36,492 nucleotides of DNA from an uncultured Bacteroidales bacterium (GTDB taxonomy: Bacteria > Bacteroidota > Bacteroidia > Bacteroidales > UBA932), in the NCBI GenBank assembly GCA_947165305.1, contig CAMUZW010000006.1, positions 1-36,492 of the forward strand, written 5' to 3'. The position numbers and the translations under genes are program-made. This document shows, piece after piece, positions 1 through 8,443 of the stretch. The stretch's first letter is position 1. Each line of letters starts with the position of its first letter. The notes beneath the pieces are model-generated. The model saw only the letters and a list, made by a program, of their open reading frames with translations, made no database searches and was not told where the DNA came from.

Positions 1-1647
1 GTCAGCCCGGGCCTCAACCTCGAGGGTTTCGTGGATGTCATCACGATGAAGTACTACAACAACAAGAACGAAGAACTCGACATCCCCGCCGCATACGCTG
101 ACGAGGCCGAAGAACTCCGTGCCGAGCTGATGGAGAAGGCCGCCGAAGGTTCCGACGAACTGATGGAGAAATTCTTCGAGACGATGGAGCTCTCGACCGA
201 CGAGATCCGCGAAGGTCTCCGCGCCGGCCTGGTGAAGGGCGAGACGATCCCCGTCTTCTGCGTGGCCGCCAAGGAGAACATCGGTGTCCGCCGCCTGATG
301 CAGTTCATCGTCAACGTCGTTCCGTCTCCGCTCGGTACCAAGGAAGAGACCATCGACGGTGGCGAGGTTGTCTGCAACCCGGCCGCCCCGACTTCGATCT
401 TCATCTTCAAGACCTCCGTCGAGCAGCACCTCGGTGAGGTCTCTTACTTCAAGGTGATGTCCGGTACCCTCAACGAGGGCGCCGACCTGGTGAACCCCGA
501 GACCGGCAACAGTGAGCGCCTCAGCGCCATCTACGCCGTCGCGGGTGCCAAGAAGGAGAAGGTTTCCCAGCTCAGCGCCGGTGACATCGGCTGCGCGATG
601 AAGCTCAAGGCCGGCAAGACCGACGTGACCCTCGCCCAGAGCGGCGTCGAGGCCATCAAGCACATGGTGTTCCCGGATGCCAAGTACCGTTGCGCCGTCA
701 AGGCCGTCGACAAGAACGACGAGGCCAAGGTGGGTGACGCCCTCAACAAGATCGCGGCCCAGGATCCGACCATCACCGTCGAGTATTCCAAGGAACTCCG
801 CCAGACCATCCTCAGCGGTATGGGCGAGCAGCATATCAACTATGTGAAGTGGAGAGTCAACAACGAGTTCAAGCAGAACATCGAGCTCTACGCTCCGAAG
901 GTTCCTTACCGTGAGACCATCACCAAGATCGCCACGGCCCAGTACCGTCACAAGAAGCAGTCCGGCGGCGCCGGCCAGTTCGGTGAGGTTCACCTGCTGG
1001 TATGCCCCTACGTCGAGGGTGAGGAAGCCCCGCGCAACTTCAAGATCGACGGCAAGGACACCGTCTTCAACTTCAAGAGCCAGGATATCACCGACCTCGA
1101 GTGGGGCGGCAAGCTGGAATTCTACAACTGCGTCGTCGGCGGCTCCATCGACCTGAGCTTCATGCCCGCCATCCTCAAGGGTATCAAGTCCAAGATGGAG
1201 GAAGGCCCGCTCACCGGTTCCTACGCCCGCGACATCCGCGTCTATGTCTACGACGGTAAGATGCACCCGGTTGACTCCAAGGAAATCGCCTTCATCATCG
1301 CCGGCCGCAACGCCTTCAAGGAGGCCTTCCGCAACGCTGGCCCGAAGATCCTCGAGCCGATCTACAACGTGGACATCATCACCCCGAACGACTATGTGGG
1401 TCCTTGCATGAGCGACCTCAACACCCGTCGCGGCATGATTATGAACCAGGATACCGACAAGGGCTTCACGGTGCTTCACGCCCGCGTTCCGCTCGCCGAG
1501 CTGTACCGCTACTCCACCATCCTGAGCTCGCTCACCGGTGGTTCCGCGACCTTCCAGATGAAGTTCGCCGAGTACGTCCAGGTACCTGCCGACGTCCAGA
1601 CCAAGCTTCTCGCCGAGTACGCCGCACAGGAGGAGGAAGAGGACTAA
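1..1647 (+). CDS. Elongation factor G paralogue (EF-G2-like), 5'-truncated by window edge
   Basis: The reading frame is open from base 1, so the 548 visible residues are the C-terminal three quarters of a protein whose family is usually about 700-720 aa. The G domain with its P-loop is outside the window. Visible are the end of the G/G' region, domain II (FKTSVEQHLGEVSYFKVMSG), domain III, domain IV (GGAGQFGEVH, then SYARDIRVYVYDGKMHPVDS) and domain V (LEPIYNVDIITPNDYVG), with an acidic tail. Domain II differs from housekeeping FusA, which has AFK...D...GKL.F.RVYSG, and matches the second EF-G of Bacteroidetes. That paralogue has been described in Bacteroides as a translocation factor without normal GTPase activity. 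The assignment to this paralogue is inference, because the diagnostic G domain is missing. A strong terminator follows the stop codon. Confidence 0.88.
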   Translation, partial: VSPGLNLEGFVDVITMKYYNNKNEELDIPAAYADEAEELRAELMEKAAEGSDELMEKFFETMELSTDEIREGLRAGLVKGETIPVFCVAAKENIGVRRLMQFIVNVVPSPLGTKEETIDGGEVVCNPAAPTSIFIFKTSVEQHLGEVSYFKVMSGTLNEGADLVNPETGNSERLSAIYAVAGAKKEKVSQLSAGDIGCAMKLKAGKTDVTLAQSGVEAIKHMVFPDAKYRCAVKAVDKNDEAKVGDALNKIAAQDPTITVEYSKELRQTILSGMGEQHINYVKWRVNNEFKQNIELYAPKVPYRETITKIATAQYRHKKQSGGAGQFGEVHLLVCPYVEGEEAPRNFKIDGKDTVFNFKSQDITDLEWGGKLEFYNCVVGGSIDLSFMPAILKGIKSKMEEGPLTGSYARDIRVYVYDGKMHPVDSKEIAFIIAGRNAFKEAFRNAGPKILEPIYNVDIITPNDYVGPCMSDLNTRRGMIMNQDTDKGFTVLHARVPLAELYRYSTILSSLTGGSATFQMKFAEYVQVPADVQTKLLAEYAAQEEEED

Positions 1648-1668
1648 TCCTTCCGCATCCTTGAGAGA

Positions 1669-1714
1669 GGGCAAAGCACGAAATCCCGGGATGATGTGCT
1701 TTGCCCCCTTTTTT
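1669..1714 (+). terminator. Rho-independent terminator of the EF-G paralogue
   Basis: A perfect 11-bp stem (GGGCAAAGCAC at 1669-1679 with GTGCTTTGCCC at 1696-1706) is followed by CC and a run of six T. The loop itself contains the palindrome ATCCCGGGAT. It lies 22 bp after the EF-G stop codon and isolates that gene from the next operon. Confidence 0.93.
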
Positions 1715-1731
1715 ATTTCCCGGAGGGGCGG

Positions 1732-1762
1732 TTGGAAGTAAAGGCTTTTTGGAGTATATTTG
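1732..1762 (+). promoter_or_regulatory. Bacteroidetes-type promoter for the S46 peptidase operon
   Basis: TTG at 1732-1734, a 20-bp spacer, and TATATTTG at 1755-1762 match the Bacteroidetes vegetative promoter (TTTG, 19-21 bp, TAnnTTTG). Transcription should start near 1766-1769, so the mRNA would have almost no leader before the ATG at 1769. Confidence 0.7.
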
Positions 1763-1768
1763 TGGATT

Positions 1769-3832
1769 ATGAAGAAAACAATCTTGATCATTGCGGCGCT
1801 GATGGCCGCCTTTGTGGCAAGGGCAGACGAAGGAATGTGGCTCCTGCCGCTGCTGAAATCCCTCAATGCGGACGTCATGGCCGCTGAAGGCTGCCGCCTG
1901 ACGCCGGAGCAGATATACAGTGTCAACCAATCCTCCCTCAAGGATGCCGTCGTCATCTTCGGCCGCGGCTGCACCGGCGAGATCATCTCGGAGGAAGGCC
2001 TGCTGGTGACCAACCATCACTGCGGCTACAGCAGCATCCAGGCGCTCTCCACCCCGGAGCACAACTATCTGATGGATGGCTGGTGGGCCCGCAGCCGGGC
2101 GGAAGAAATTCCCGTCCCGGGCCTGGACGTTACCTTCCTCGTCAGCATGGAAGATGTCTCCGACCGGGCTAACGCCGCCCGGGATCAGGAAGGCGGGGAA
2201 GGCCTGCAAAAATTCATCGAGGAACTGGAGAATGCCGCCTCAGCGTCGAATCCGGGCTGCGAGGCCACCGTGGAGTCCTTCTACAGCGGCAACGTCTATT
2301 ACCTGATTCTGTATAAGAAATACGACGACGTCCGTTTCGTCGGCGCTCCGCCGTCTGCGGTCGGCAAGTTTGGCGGCGACACCGACAACTGGGTCTGGCC
2401 GCGTCATACGGGCGATTTCTCGATGTTCCGGGTCTATGACAAGGACGGGAAGCCCCTCAAGCCCCGCAGGAGCCTGGAGATTTCCCTGAAAGGGGTCCGG
2501 GAGAACGATTTCACGATGATTCTCGGCTATCCCGGCAGCACGCAGCGCTACCAGACGGCCGCCGAACTCGAGACGATGCTTGCTTCCCAGGAAGTCAGCA
2601 TCGCCTGCCGGACAATCCGTCAGGATGTACTCAAGAAGTGGATGGCCGCGGATCCGGTCATCCGCCTGAAGTATGCCGACAAGTATGCGGATTCCTCCAA
2701 CGGATGGAAGAAATGGCAGGGCGAGAAACTTTCCTTCGAGCGCATCGGGCTGCTGGACCAGAAACGCCGGGAAGAGGCGGCTTTCCAGCAGTGGGTGGAT
2801 GCGGATACCCTCCGTCAGCGCAAATACGGCTCGGCCCTCCGGGAAATATCGGCCGCGGCCTCGGGGTCGACCGGGGCGCTCTGCACCGCTTATCTCCTGT
2901 TCGAAGCGCCTTTCAGCATCGAGCTTCCGCAGCTGGCCCTCCAGTACCTCCGCGCCGGCATGGAAGACGGCGACCCCGGGCAGGTGCTGGCGCAGTACAA
3001 GGATTATGATGCCGCCGTCGACAAAGACGTCGCCCGCGTGATGCTGGACTATTACCGGAAGCACGCCTCCGAAGCCATGGCCCTGGATTCCCTCGGGACG
3101 GGGTATGAGAGATTTGCCGACATAGACATCGACCAATATGTCGATTACCTGTTTGCCGAGAGTGCTTTCACCTCCCGCGAGAAGCTGGAGAAGGCTGCTG
3201 CCGACACCACCTTCGCCCTGCAGGTGCTGGACGATCCGGCCGTCGTGCTGGCGAACGTGATGATGGGGAAGATGTACGGCGTCATTCCGGCTCTCATCAT
3301 GCTCCAGTACGGCATTCCCGCATCCCGCACCTACACCGCGGGACTGCTGGAATACTACGGTGACAGGCCGCTCTACCCCGACGCCAATTTCACGATGCGC
3401 CTTACCTATGGCAAGGTACTTCCCTATGAGCCAAAGGATGGCCTGAAATATGAGTATTATACGACCCTGGAGGGGGTGATGGAGAAAGAAATCCCCGGGG
3501 ATATGGAATTCGACGTTCCGTCGAAGCTCAAGCAGCTGTACCAGGCCCGGGATTACGGCCGTTATGCCGACAAAAAGGACGGCCGGCTGCACCTTTGCTT
3601 CATAACCGACAATGACATCACCGGCGGCAACAGCGGCTCCCCCGTGCTCGATGCGGACGGCCGCCTGGTGGGCCTCGCCTTTGACGGCAGCTGGGAGTCG
3701 ATGTCCTCCGACGTCCTCTTCGAGCCGGAGCTGACCCGCTGCATCTGCGTAGATATCCGCTACGTACTGTTCTGCGTGGACAAGCTCGGCGGCGCCGGTT
3801 ATCTGCTGAAAGAAATGAAAATCAAGAAATAA
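1769..3832 (+). CDS. S46 family dipeptidyl-peptidase, DPP7-type (first of a tandem pair)
   Basis: A 687-aa secreted serine dipeptidyl-peptidase expected to release dipeptides from the N-termini of oligopeptides in the periplasm or at the cell surface. I chose the ATG at 1769 because it starts a normal signal peptide (MKKTILIIAALMAAFVARA). The family blocks are clear: the His motif TNHHCGYSS (His83/84), the Asp-containing block DTDNWVWPRHTGDFSMFRVY, and the nucleophile GGNSGSPV (Ser622). In the family, the residue 18 after the nucleophile (673 against Ser655 in Porphyromonas gingivalis numbering) sets P1 preference: Arg in DPP11 (Asp/Glu), Gly in DPP7 (hydrophobic). Here it is Gly640 in FDGSWE, exactly 18 residues on, so DPP7-type specificity is predicted. 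The second copy follows after 1 bp. Confidence 0.93.
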   Translation: MKKTILIIAALMAAFVARADEGMWLLPLLKSLNADVMAAEGCRLTPEQIYSVNQSSLKDAVVIFGRGCTGEIISEEGLLVTNHHCGYSSIQALSTPEHNYLMDGWWARSRAEEIPVPGLDVTFLVSMEDVSDRANAARDQEGGEGLQKFIEELENAASASNPGCEATVESFYSGNVYYLILYKKYDDVRFVGAPPSAVGKFGGDTDNWVWPRHTGDFSMFRVYDKDGKPLKPRRSLEISLKGVRENDFTMILGYPGSTQRYQTAAELETMLASQEVSIACRTIRQDVLKKWMAADPVIRLKYADKYADSSNGWKKWQGEKLSFERIGLLDQKRREEAAFQQWVDADTLRQRKYGSALREISAAASGSTGALCTAYLLFEAPFSIELPQLALQYLRAGMEDGDPGQVLAQYKDYDAAVDKDVARVMLDYYRKHASEAMALDSLGTGYERFADIDIDQYVDYLFAESAFTSREKLEKAAADTTFALQVLDDPAVVLANVMMGKMYGVIPALIMLQYGIPASRTYTAGLLEYYGDRPLYPDANFTMRLTYGKVLPYEPKDGLKYEYYTTLEGVMEKEIPGDMEFDVPSKLKQLYQARDYGRYADKKDGRLHLCFITDNDITGGNSGSPVLDADGRLVGLAFDGSWESMSSDVLFEPELTRCICVDIRYVLFCVDKLGGAGYLLKEMKIKK

Positions 3833-3833
3833 C

Positions 3834-5864
3834 ATGAAGAAGATTGCACTCTGGGCCCTGGCCCTGATGATGGTCCTGCCCGCCCGGGCGGACGAAGGCA
3901 TGTGGCTGCTGCCGCTGCTGGAAAAAATGAACGGGAAGGCGCTCAAGGAGGCGGGCTGCCGCCTTACGCCGCAGGAAATCTACAACATCAACGGCTCGTC
4001 CCTCAAGGATGCCATCGTCCATTTCGGCGGCGGCTGCACGGCCGAAATCATTTCGGACGAGGGCCTGCTGGTGACCAATCACCACTGCGGCTATAGCAGC
4101 ATCCAGGGGCTCTCGACCCCCGAGCACAATTACCTGATGGACGGCTGGTGGGCCAAGACCCGCGCCGAGGAACTCAAGGTCCCGGGCCTTACGGTGACCT
4201 TCCTGAGGAGCATGCAGGACGTGACGGATGCGTATGACAAAGCCGAAGACAAGGCGGCGTACGTTAAGGACGCCGTTGCCGCCGCCGAGAAGGCGAATCC
4301 CGGCTGCCGCGCCTTCGTGACGTCTTTCTACAACAAGAATTACTGGTACCTCATCATTACGCGCGTCTATAAGGATGTCCGTTTCGTGGGTGCCCCCCCG
4401 GCCAGCATCGGCAAATTCGGCGGAGAGACCGACAACTGGATGTGGCCGCGCCATACGGGCGATTTCTCGATGTTCCGCGTATATGACGACAACGGGAAGC
4501 CGCTCCGCCCGGCCCGTCACCTCAAGATTTCCCTCCGGGACCTTTCAGAAGGTGATTATACGATGATTCTCGGCTATCCCGGCCGGACGCAGCGCTTCCA
4601 GACGGCTGACGAGCTGAAGCAGATGATCGAGGTGAACCGCATCCGCATCGATGCCCGCACCGTCCGCCAGCAGATCATGTGGGAGGCGATGTGCGCCGAC
4701 CCGGACGTCCAGCTGAAGTATGCCGACAAATACGCTTCTTCCGCCAATGGCTGGAAGAAATGGCAGGGAGAGGAGCTCTCCTTCGGGAAACTGGACATCA
4801 TCGGCCGCGAGCAGCGGAAGGAAGCGGCTTTTGCCGACTGGTACAATGCCAAGAAGCCCCGCGCGGAGAAATACGGGACGGCATTGGAAGACATCAGCGC
4901 CGCGGTTGCCGGACGCGATGAGGCCCAGAAGGCCATCACCCTGCTCACCGAGGCTCCGCTGCGGATCGAGCTCGTAAACATGGCGATGTATCTTGCCCGG
5001 TTCGGCCCGGAGGATGCGATGGAATTCTATAAGGATTATGTAGAAGAGATCGACCGCAAGGAAGCGGTCGCCCTGCTGAAATTCTACCGGGAGCGGGCGC
5101 AGAAGGAGAATTACCCCAAGGACCTCGGGGACGGCTCCGATTTCGCCACGATGGAGATAGAAGCTTATGTGGACTATTTGTTCGAGACCAGCGCGCTGAC
5201 CTCCAGGGAGAAACTGGAAGCGGCACTGGCCGAACCGGACGGCCTGAAGAATGTGCAGGAGAATGATCCGGCGGTCAAGCTGCGGAATGCCCTGATCGCG
5301 GAAGCGCGGAAGCTGTATCCTGCGGTGGAAGGTGTCCGGGAGCAGTATGAGCGGGGAAGCAAGGCCTTCGCCGCCGGCCTCCTGGAATGGGAGAAAGGCA
5401 AGCCGTCCTATCCGGACGCCAATTCCACGATGCGTCTGACGTACGGCCATGTGCTGCCGTATTCTCCGCAGGATGCCGTGCTGTATCAGTACTATACGAC
5501 GCTGGACGGCGTGATGCAGAAAGAGGATCCCTCCAATCCGGAATTCATCGTTCCCGAGAAGCTTAAGAAGCTTTGGGAGGCGAAGGATTATGGCCGTTAT
5601 GCGGCCGCGGACGGCCGGCTCCGCACCTGCTTCCTGACCAACAACGACATCACCGGCGGCAACAGCGGCTCTCCCGTGATGGATGCCGACGGCAACCTCA
5701 TCGGCCTCGCCTTTGACGGCAACTGGGAATCGATGTCTTCGGACGTGATGTTTGAGCCGCAGCTCCAGCGCTGTATCTGCGTGGATATTCATTATGTGCT
5801 CTTCCTTGTGGATAAATTCGGCGGAGCATCCCATCTGATCAAAGAAATGGATTTTGCGAAATGA
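3834..5864 (+). CDS. S46 family dipeptidyl-peptidase, DPP7-type (second of a tandem pair)
   Basis: A 676-aa paralogue of the preceding gene. The signal peptide (MKKIALWALALMMVLPARA) is followed by the same mature start, DEGMWLLPLLEKMN. Catalytic blocks are TNHHCGYSS, ETDNWMWPRHTGDFSMFRVY and GGNSGSPV (Ser611). Gly629 lies in FDGNWE, again 18 residues after the serine, so this copy also looks DPP7-type rather than the acidic-specific DPP11 type. The two copies are strongly similar at both ends and diverge in the helical middle, where substrate specificity could differ. The stop codon overlaps the start of the next gene (ATGA), which suggests coupled translation. Confidence 0.93.
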   Translation: MKKIALWALALMMVLPARADEGMWLLPLLEKMNGKALKEAGCRLTPQEIYNINGSSLKDAIVHFGGGCTAEIISDEGLLVTNHHCGYSSIQGLSTPEHNYLMDGWWAKTRAEELKVPGLTVTFLRSMQDVTDAYDKAEDKAAYVKDAVAAAEKANPGCRAFVTSFYNKNYWYLIITRVYKDVRFVGAPPASIGKFGGETDNWMWPRHTGDFSMFRVYDDNGKPLRPARHLKISLRDLSEGDYTMILGYPGRTQRFQTADELKQMIEVNRIRIDARTVRQQIMWEAMCADPDVQLKYADKYASSANGWKKWQGEELSFGKLDIIGREQRKEAAFADWYNAKKPRAEKYGTALEDISAAVAGRDEAQKAITLLTEAPLRIELVNMAMYLARFGPEDAMEFYKDYVEEIDRKEAVALLKFYRERAQKENYPKDLGDGSDFATMEIEAYVDYLFETSALTSREKLEAALAEPDGLKNVQENDPAVKLRNALIAEARKLYPAVEGVREQYERGSKAFAAGLLEWEKGKPSYPDANSTMRLTYGHVLPYSPQDAVLYQYYTTLDGVMQKEDPSNPEFIVPEKLKKLWEAKDYGRYAAADGRLRTCFLTNNDITGGNSGSPVMDADGNLIGLAFDGNWESMSSDVMFEPQLQRCICVDIHYVLFLVDKFGGASHLIKEMDFAK

Positions 5865-6922
5865 TAGAGGCGAATGAGATTCTGCGGGCGCTTGCCGAGG
5901 TGACGCATCCGGCCCGGGAAGAGAGGTCCCTGATCGACCTCGGGATGGTGGAGGATATTTCACAGGAGGATGGAAAAATCATTGTGACGCTGGGTTTCCA
6001 GAGCCGTCAGGACCCCCTGAAAGATTATCTGGCCGGCGCGGCGAAGGCGGCGATTATCCGCCGGGATCCCTCGGCCGACGTAGAGATCCGGACGGTGGTG
6101 ACCGAGCGGCCGAAAAAGAAAAACGATACCCGGGAACTGACGCTTGACCAGCTCTCCAACGTCCGTCATATCATCGGCGTTGCCTCCGGGAAAGGCGGCG
6201 TCGGCAAGTCGACCGTGGCGGTCAACCTGGCCGTCGCGCTCGCCCGGCTCGGGTATCGGGTCGGCCTGGCGGATGCGGATGTGTACGGGCCGTCAGTCCC
6301 GATGATGACCGGTACGGAAGGCCTTATGCCGGATTCCGAAGAAGGAGACGGGATCGACCTGATCATTCCGCTGGAGAAATATGGCGTCAAGTGGATGTCG
6401 GTCGGGTATTTCGCCCGGCCCGGACAGGCGCTGATCTGGCGCGGCCCGATGGCCTGCAACGCCCTCAAGCAGATGATCCTGCAGGTGAAGTGGGGCATCC
6501 TGGACTTCCTGCTGGTGGATATGCCGCCGGGAACGGGGGATATCCATATCTCGCTGGTACAGGAGATCCCGGTTGAGGGAGCCGTCATCGTGACGACTCC
6601 GCAGAGCGTGGCGCTCGCCGATGTCGAGAAAGGGATCGACATGTTCCGCAACAAGAACATCGACCGTCCCGTCTTCGGCATCGTGGAGAATATGGCCTGG
6701 TTTACGCCGGAGGAGCATCCTTCGGAGAAATATTATATTTTCGGCCGCGACGGCGGCAAGGCGATGGCGGAGCGCTTCGGAGTGCCGTTGCTGGGGCAGA
6801 TTCCGCTGGTGCAGTCGATCCGCGAGAGCGGGGACGCCGGCGAGCCGGTCGCCCTCTCCACCCGTCCCGATGCCGAAGCCTTCCTCGCCCTCGCCGGCAC
6901 CCTCGCAAAGATTCTAGGATAA
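5861..6922 (+). CDS. Mrp/ApbC/NBP35-family P-loop ATPase, iron-sulfur carrier type
   Basis: A 353-aa cytoplasmic protein. Residues 1-95 resemble the MIP18/DUF59 domain common at the N-terminus of bacterial Mrp proteins. The ATPase follows: deviant Walker A ASGKGGVGKS (108-117), ADADVYGPSVP, and LLVDMPPGTGD with Asp220. Family members bind and transfer Fe-S clusters, usually through a C-terminal CXXC. Here the matching stretch reads ENMAWFTPEEHPSEKYYIFG and has no cysteine pair, so cluster binding by the usual motif is not supported; I recall similar sequences in other Bacteroidetes but cannot confirm that here. The ATGA overlap with the upstream peptidase and the 8-bp gap to the next gene place it inside a peptidase operon, perhaps only as a co-transcribed housekeeping gene. 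Confidence 0.9.
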   Translation: MIEANEILRALAEVTHPAREERSLIDLGMVEDISQEDGKIIVTLGFQSRQDPLKDYLAGAAKAAIIRRDPSADVEIRTVVTERPKKKNDTRELTLDQLSNVRHIIGVASGKGGVGKSTVAVNLAVALARLGYRVGLADADVYGPSVPMMTGTEGLMPDSEEGDGIDLIIPLEKYGVKWMSVGYFARPGQALIWRGPMACNALKQMILQVKWGILDFLLVDMPPGTGDIHISLVQEIPVEGAVIVTTPQSVALADVEKGIDMFRNKNIDRPVFGIVENMAWFTPEEHPSEKYYIFGRDGGKAMAERFGVPLLGQIPLVQSIRESGDAGEPVALSTRPDAEAFLALAGTLAKILG

Positions 6923-6930
6923 GTCAAGAT

Positions 6931-8328
6931 ATGTTTACCAAAGAGACCTATATCAACCGCCGCAGGACCCTCGCAGAGGCCGTGCGCGCCGCCGGAGAGA
7001 CCGGCATCCTGCTGTTTGTCGGCAACGTCGAGGCGCCGGCCCAGTACAAGGACAATTGTTATAAATTCCGTCAGGACAGCTCCTGGCTCTATTTCTGGGG
7101 CCTGAACGAGCCCTGCATGGCCGCGACCGTCGACCTCGAGAGCGGCGAGGAGAAGATCTTCGCTGACGACGTCGAGATCGGCGATATCATCTGGATGGGG
7201 CCGCAGCCGTCCGTCGCCTCCAAGGCGGCGCTGGCCGGCGTAACGCAGACGGCTCCCTACGGGGCCTTCGCGGAAACGGTCCGCGGAGCGCTTGCCAAGG
7301 GGCGCAAGGTGCATTACCTCCCGCCGTCCCGGTATTACAACACGCTGTTCCTCTCGGAACTGCTGGGTGTTCCTTCCACGGGCCTGACCCCTTCGGAACC
7401 TTTCATCAAGGCCGTGATCGGCCTCCGGCTCATCAAGGAGGCCTGTGAGATCGAGGAACTCGACAAGGCCGGTGCCCTCGGGCAGGAGATGCATTCGGTG
7501 GGCCGCGACAGCATCGTTCCGGGCATCATCGAGCAGGAGATTGTCGGTAAAATGGAGGCCGTTACGCTGGCGAAGGGCTGGGGCGTGTCGTTCCCGACCA
7601 TCCTTACCCAGCACGGCGAGACGCTGCACAACCACCTGCACGACAAGGTCGTCGAGCCCGGCAAGCTGATGGTCATCGACGCCGGCGCCGAGATCGAGAG
7701 CGGCTACGCTTCTGATTATACGCGCACGTATCCGACCGGCGGAAAGTTCACCCCGAAGCAGCGGGACGTCTATCAGATCGTGTATGAGTGCAACGAGTAT
7801 GCTTTCTCGCTGACCCGCCCGGGTATCACCTACCGGGAGGTGCACATCGAGACGATGCGGCGGATGCTCGAGGGCCTCAAGGCGCTGGACCTTGTCCGCG
7901 GCAACGTGGACGATATGGTCACGGAGGGCATCGCCGGCCTCTTCATGCCGCACGGACTCGGCCACAACATGGGTCTTGACGTGCACGACATGGAAGACCT
8001 CGGCGAGAATCTGGTGGGTTACGATCCCGACCAGACCCGGGCCCGGCAGCTCGGCCTCGGCAGCCTCCGCATGGCCCGCCGCCTGCGTCCCGGGCACGTC
8101 ATCACCGACGAGCCGGGCATCTATTTCATCCCGGCCCTCATCGACAAATGGAAGGCCGAAGGCACCGGAAAAGGCTTTGTGAATTTCGATAAGCTGCGGG
8201 ATTACTACGACTTCGGCGGCATCCGCCTGGAGGATGACGTGCTAGTCACGACCGACGGCGCCCGTCGCCTCGGCCCTTCCCGCCTCCCCATAGCCCCCGC
8301 CGACGTCGAGGCCGCCATGGCCCGCTAG
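6931..8328 (+). CDS. pepP: M24B Xaa-Pro aminopeptidase
   Basis: A 465-aa metallopeptidase that removes an N-terminal residue preceding proline. The N-terminal third is the AMP_N (creatinase-like) domain, including KFRQDSSWLYFWGLNEP. The C-terminal pita-bread domain carries all five expected metal ligands: Asp250 (VIDAGAE), Asp262 (ASDYTRTYP), His345 (HGLGHNMGLDVHD), Glu394 (DEPGIYF) and Glu434 (GGIRLEDD). There is no signal peptide, so it should be cytoplasmic, acting on peptides taken up after the S46 enzymes. It is the last gene of the left backbone; the 94-bp direct repeat begins 21 bp after its TAG. Confidence 0.92.
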   Translation: MFTKETYINRRRTLAEAVRAAGETGILLFVGNVEAPAQYKDNCYKFRQDSSWLYFWGLNEPCMAATVDLESGEEKIFADDVEIGDIIWMGPQPSVASKAALAGVTQTAPYGAFAETVRGALAKGRKVHYLPPSRYYNTLFLSELLGVPSTGLTPSEPFIKAVIGLRLIKEACEIEELDKAGALGQEMHSVGRDSIVPGIIEQEIVGKMEAVTLAKGWGVSFPTILTQHGETLHNHLHDKVVEPGKLMVIDAGAEIESGYASDYTRTYPTGGKFTPKQRDVYQIVYECNEYAFSLTRPGITYREVHIETMRRMLEGLKALDLVRGNVDDMVTEGIAGLFMPHGLGHNMGLDVHDMEDLGENLVGYDPDQTRARQLGLGSLRMARRLRPGHVITDEPGIYFIPALIDKWKAEGTGKGFVNFDKLRDYYDFGGIRLEDDVLVTTDGARRLGPSRLPIAPADVEAAMAR

Positions 8329-8349
8329 CGCCCCGGTTCTGCCCTCCCG

Positions 8350-8443
8350 GCGCCGGGACCTGGCACGTTTTGGCCGTTTTCGTGACGCAGCCCCTTCCGG
8401 CAGGAGGGGGCTGAGCACGTTTCGGGCGTTTTTGTGACGGGGT
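8350..8443 (+). repeat. Left copy of a perfect 94-bp direct repeat
   Basis: Identical over all 94 bases to 33339-33432; the next base on each side differs. Internally it has two imperfect 25-bp units (8363-8387 and 8415-8439, 22 of 25 identical, each starting GCACGTTT and ending GTGACG) separated by a hairpin. Its last base is also the last base of the minus-strand cotH stop codon. It could be an attachment-like or recombination site bounding the accessory region, or one copy of a dispersed intergenic repeat. Confidence 0.97.
8388..8413 (+). terminator. GC-rich hairpin inside the left direct repeat
   Basis: CAGCCCCTTCC pairs with GGAGGGGGCTG (11 bp, one G-T wobble) around a four-base loop. 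It sits between two convergent genes, so it may terminate both. The following sequence is only moderately T-rich, so terminator activity is uncertain. Confidence 0.5.

Noticed and set aside
8350..8443. Insertion sequence or MITE with terminal inverted repeats
   Set aside because: The 94-bp unit has direct, not inverted, terminal subunits and shows no target-site duplication at its own ends, so a classical IS or MITE is not supported.
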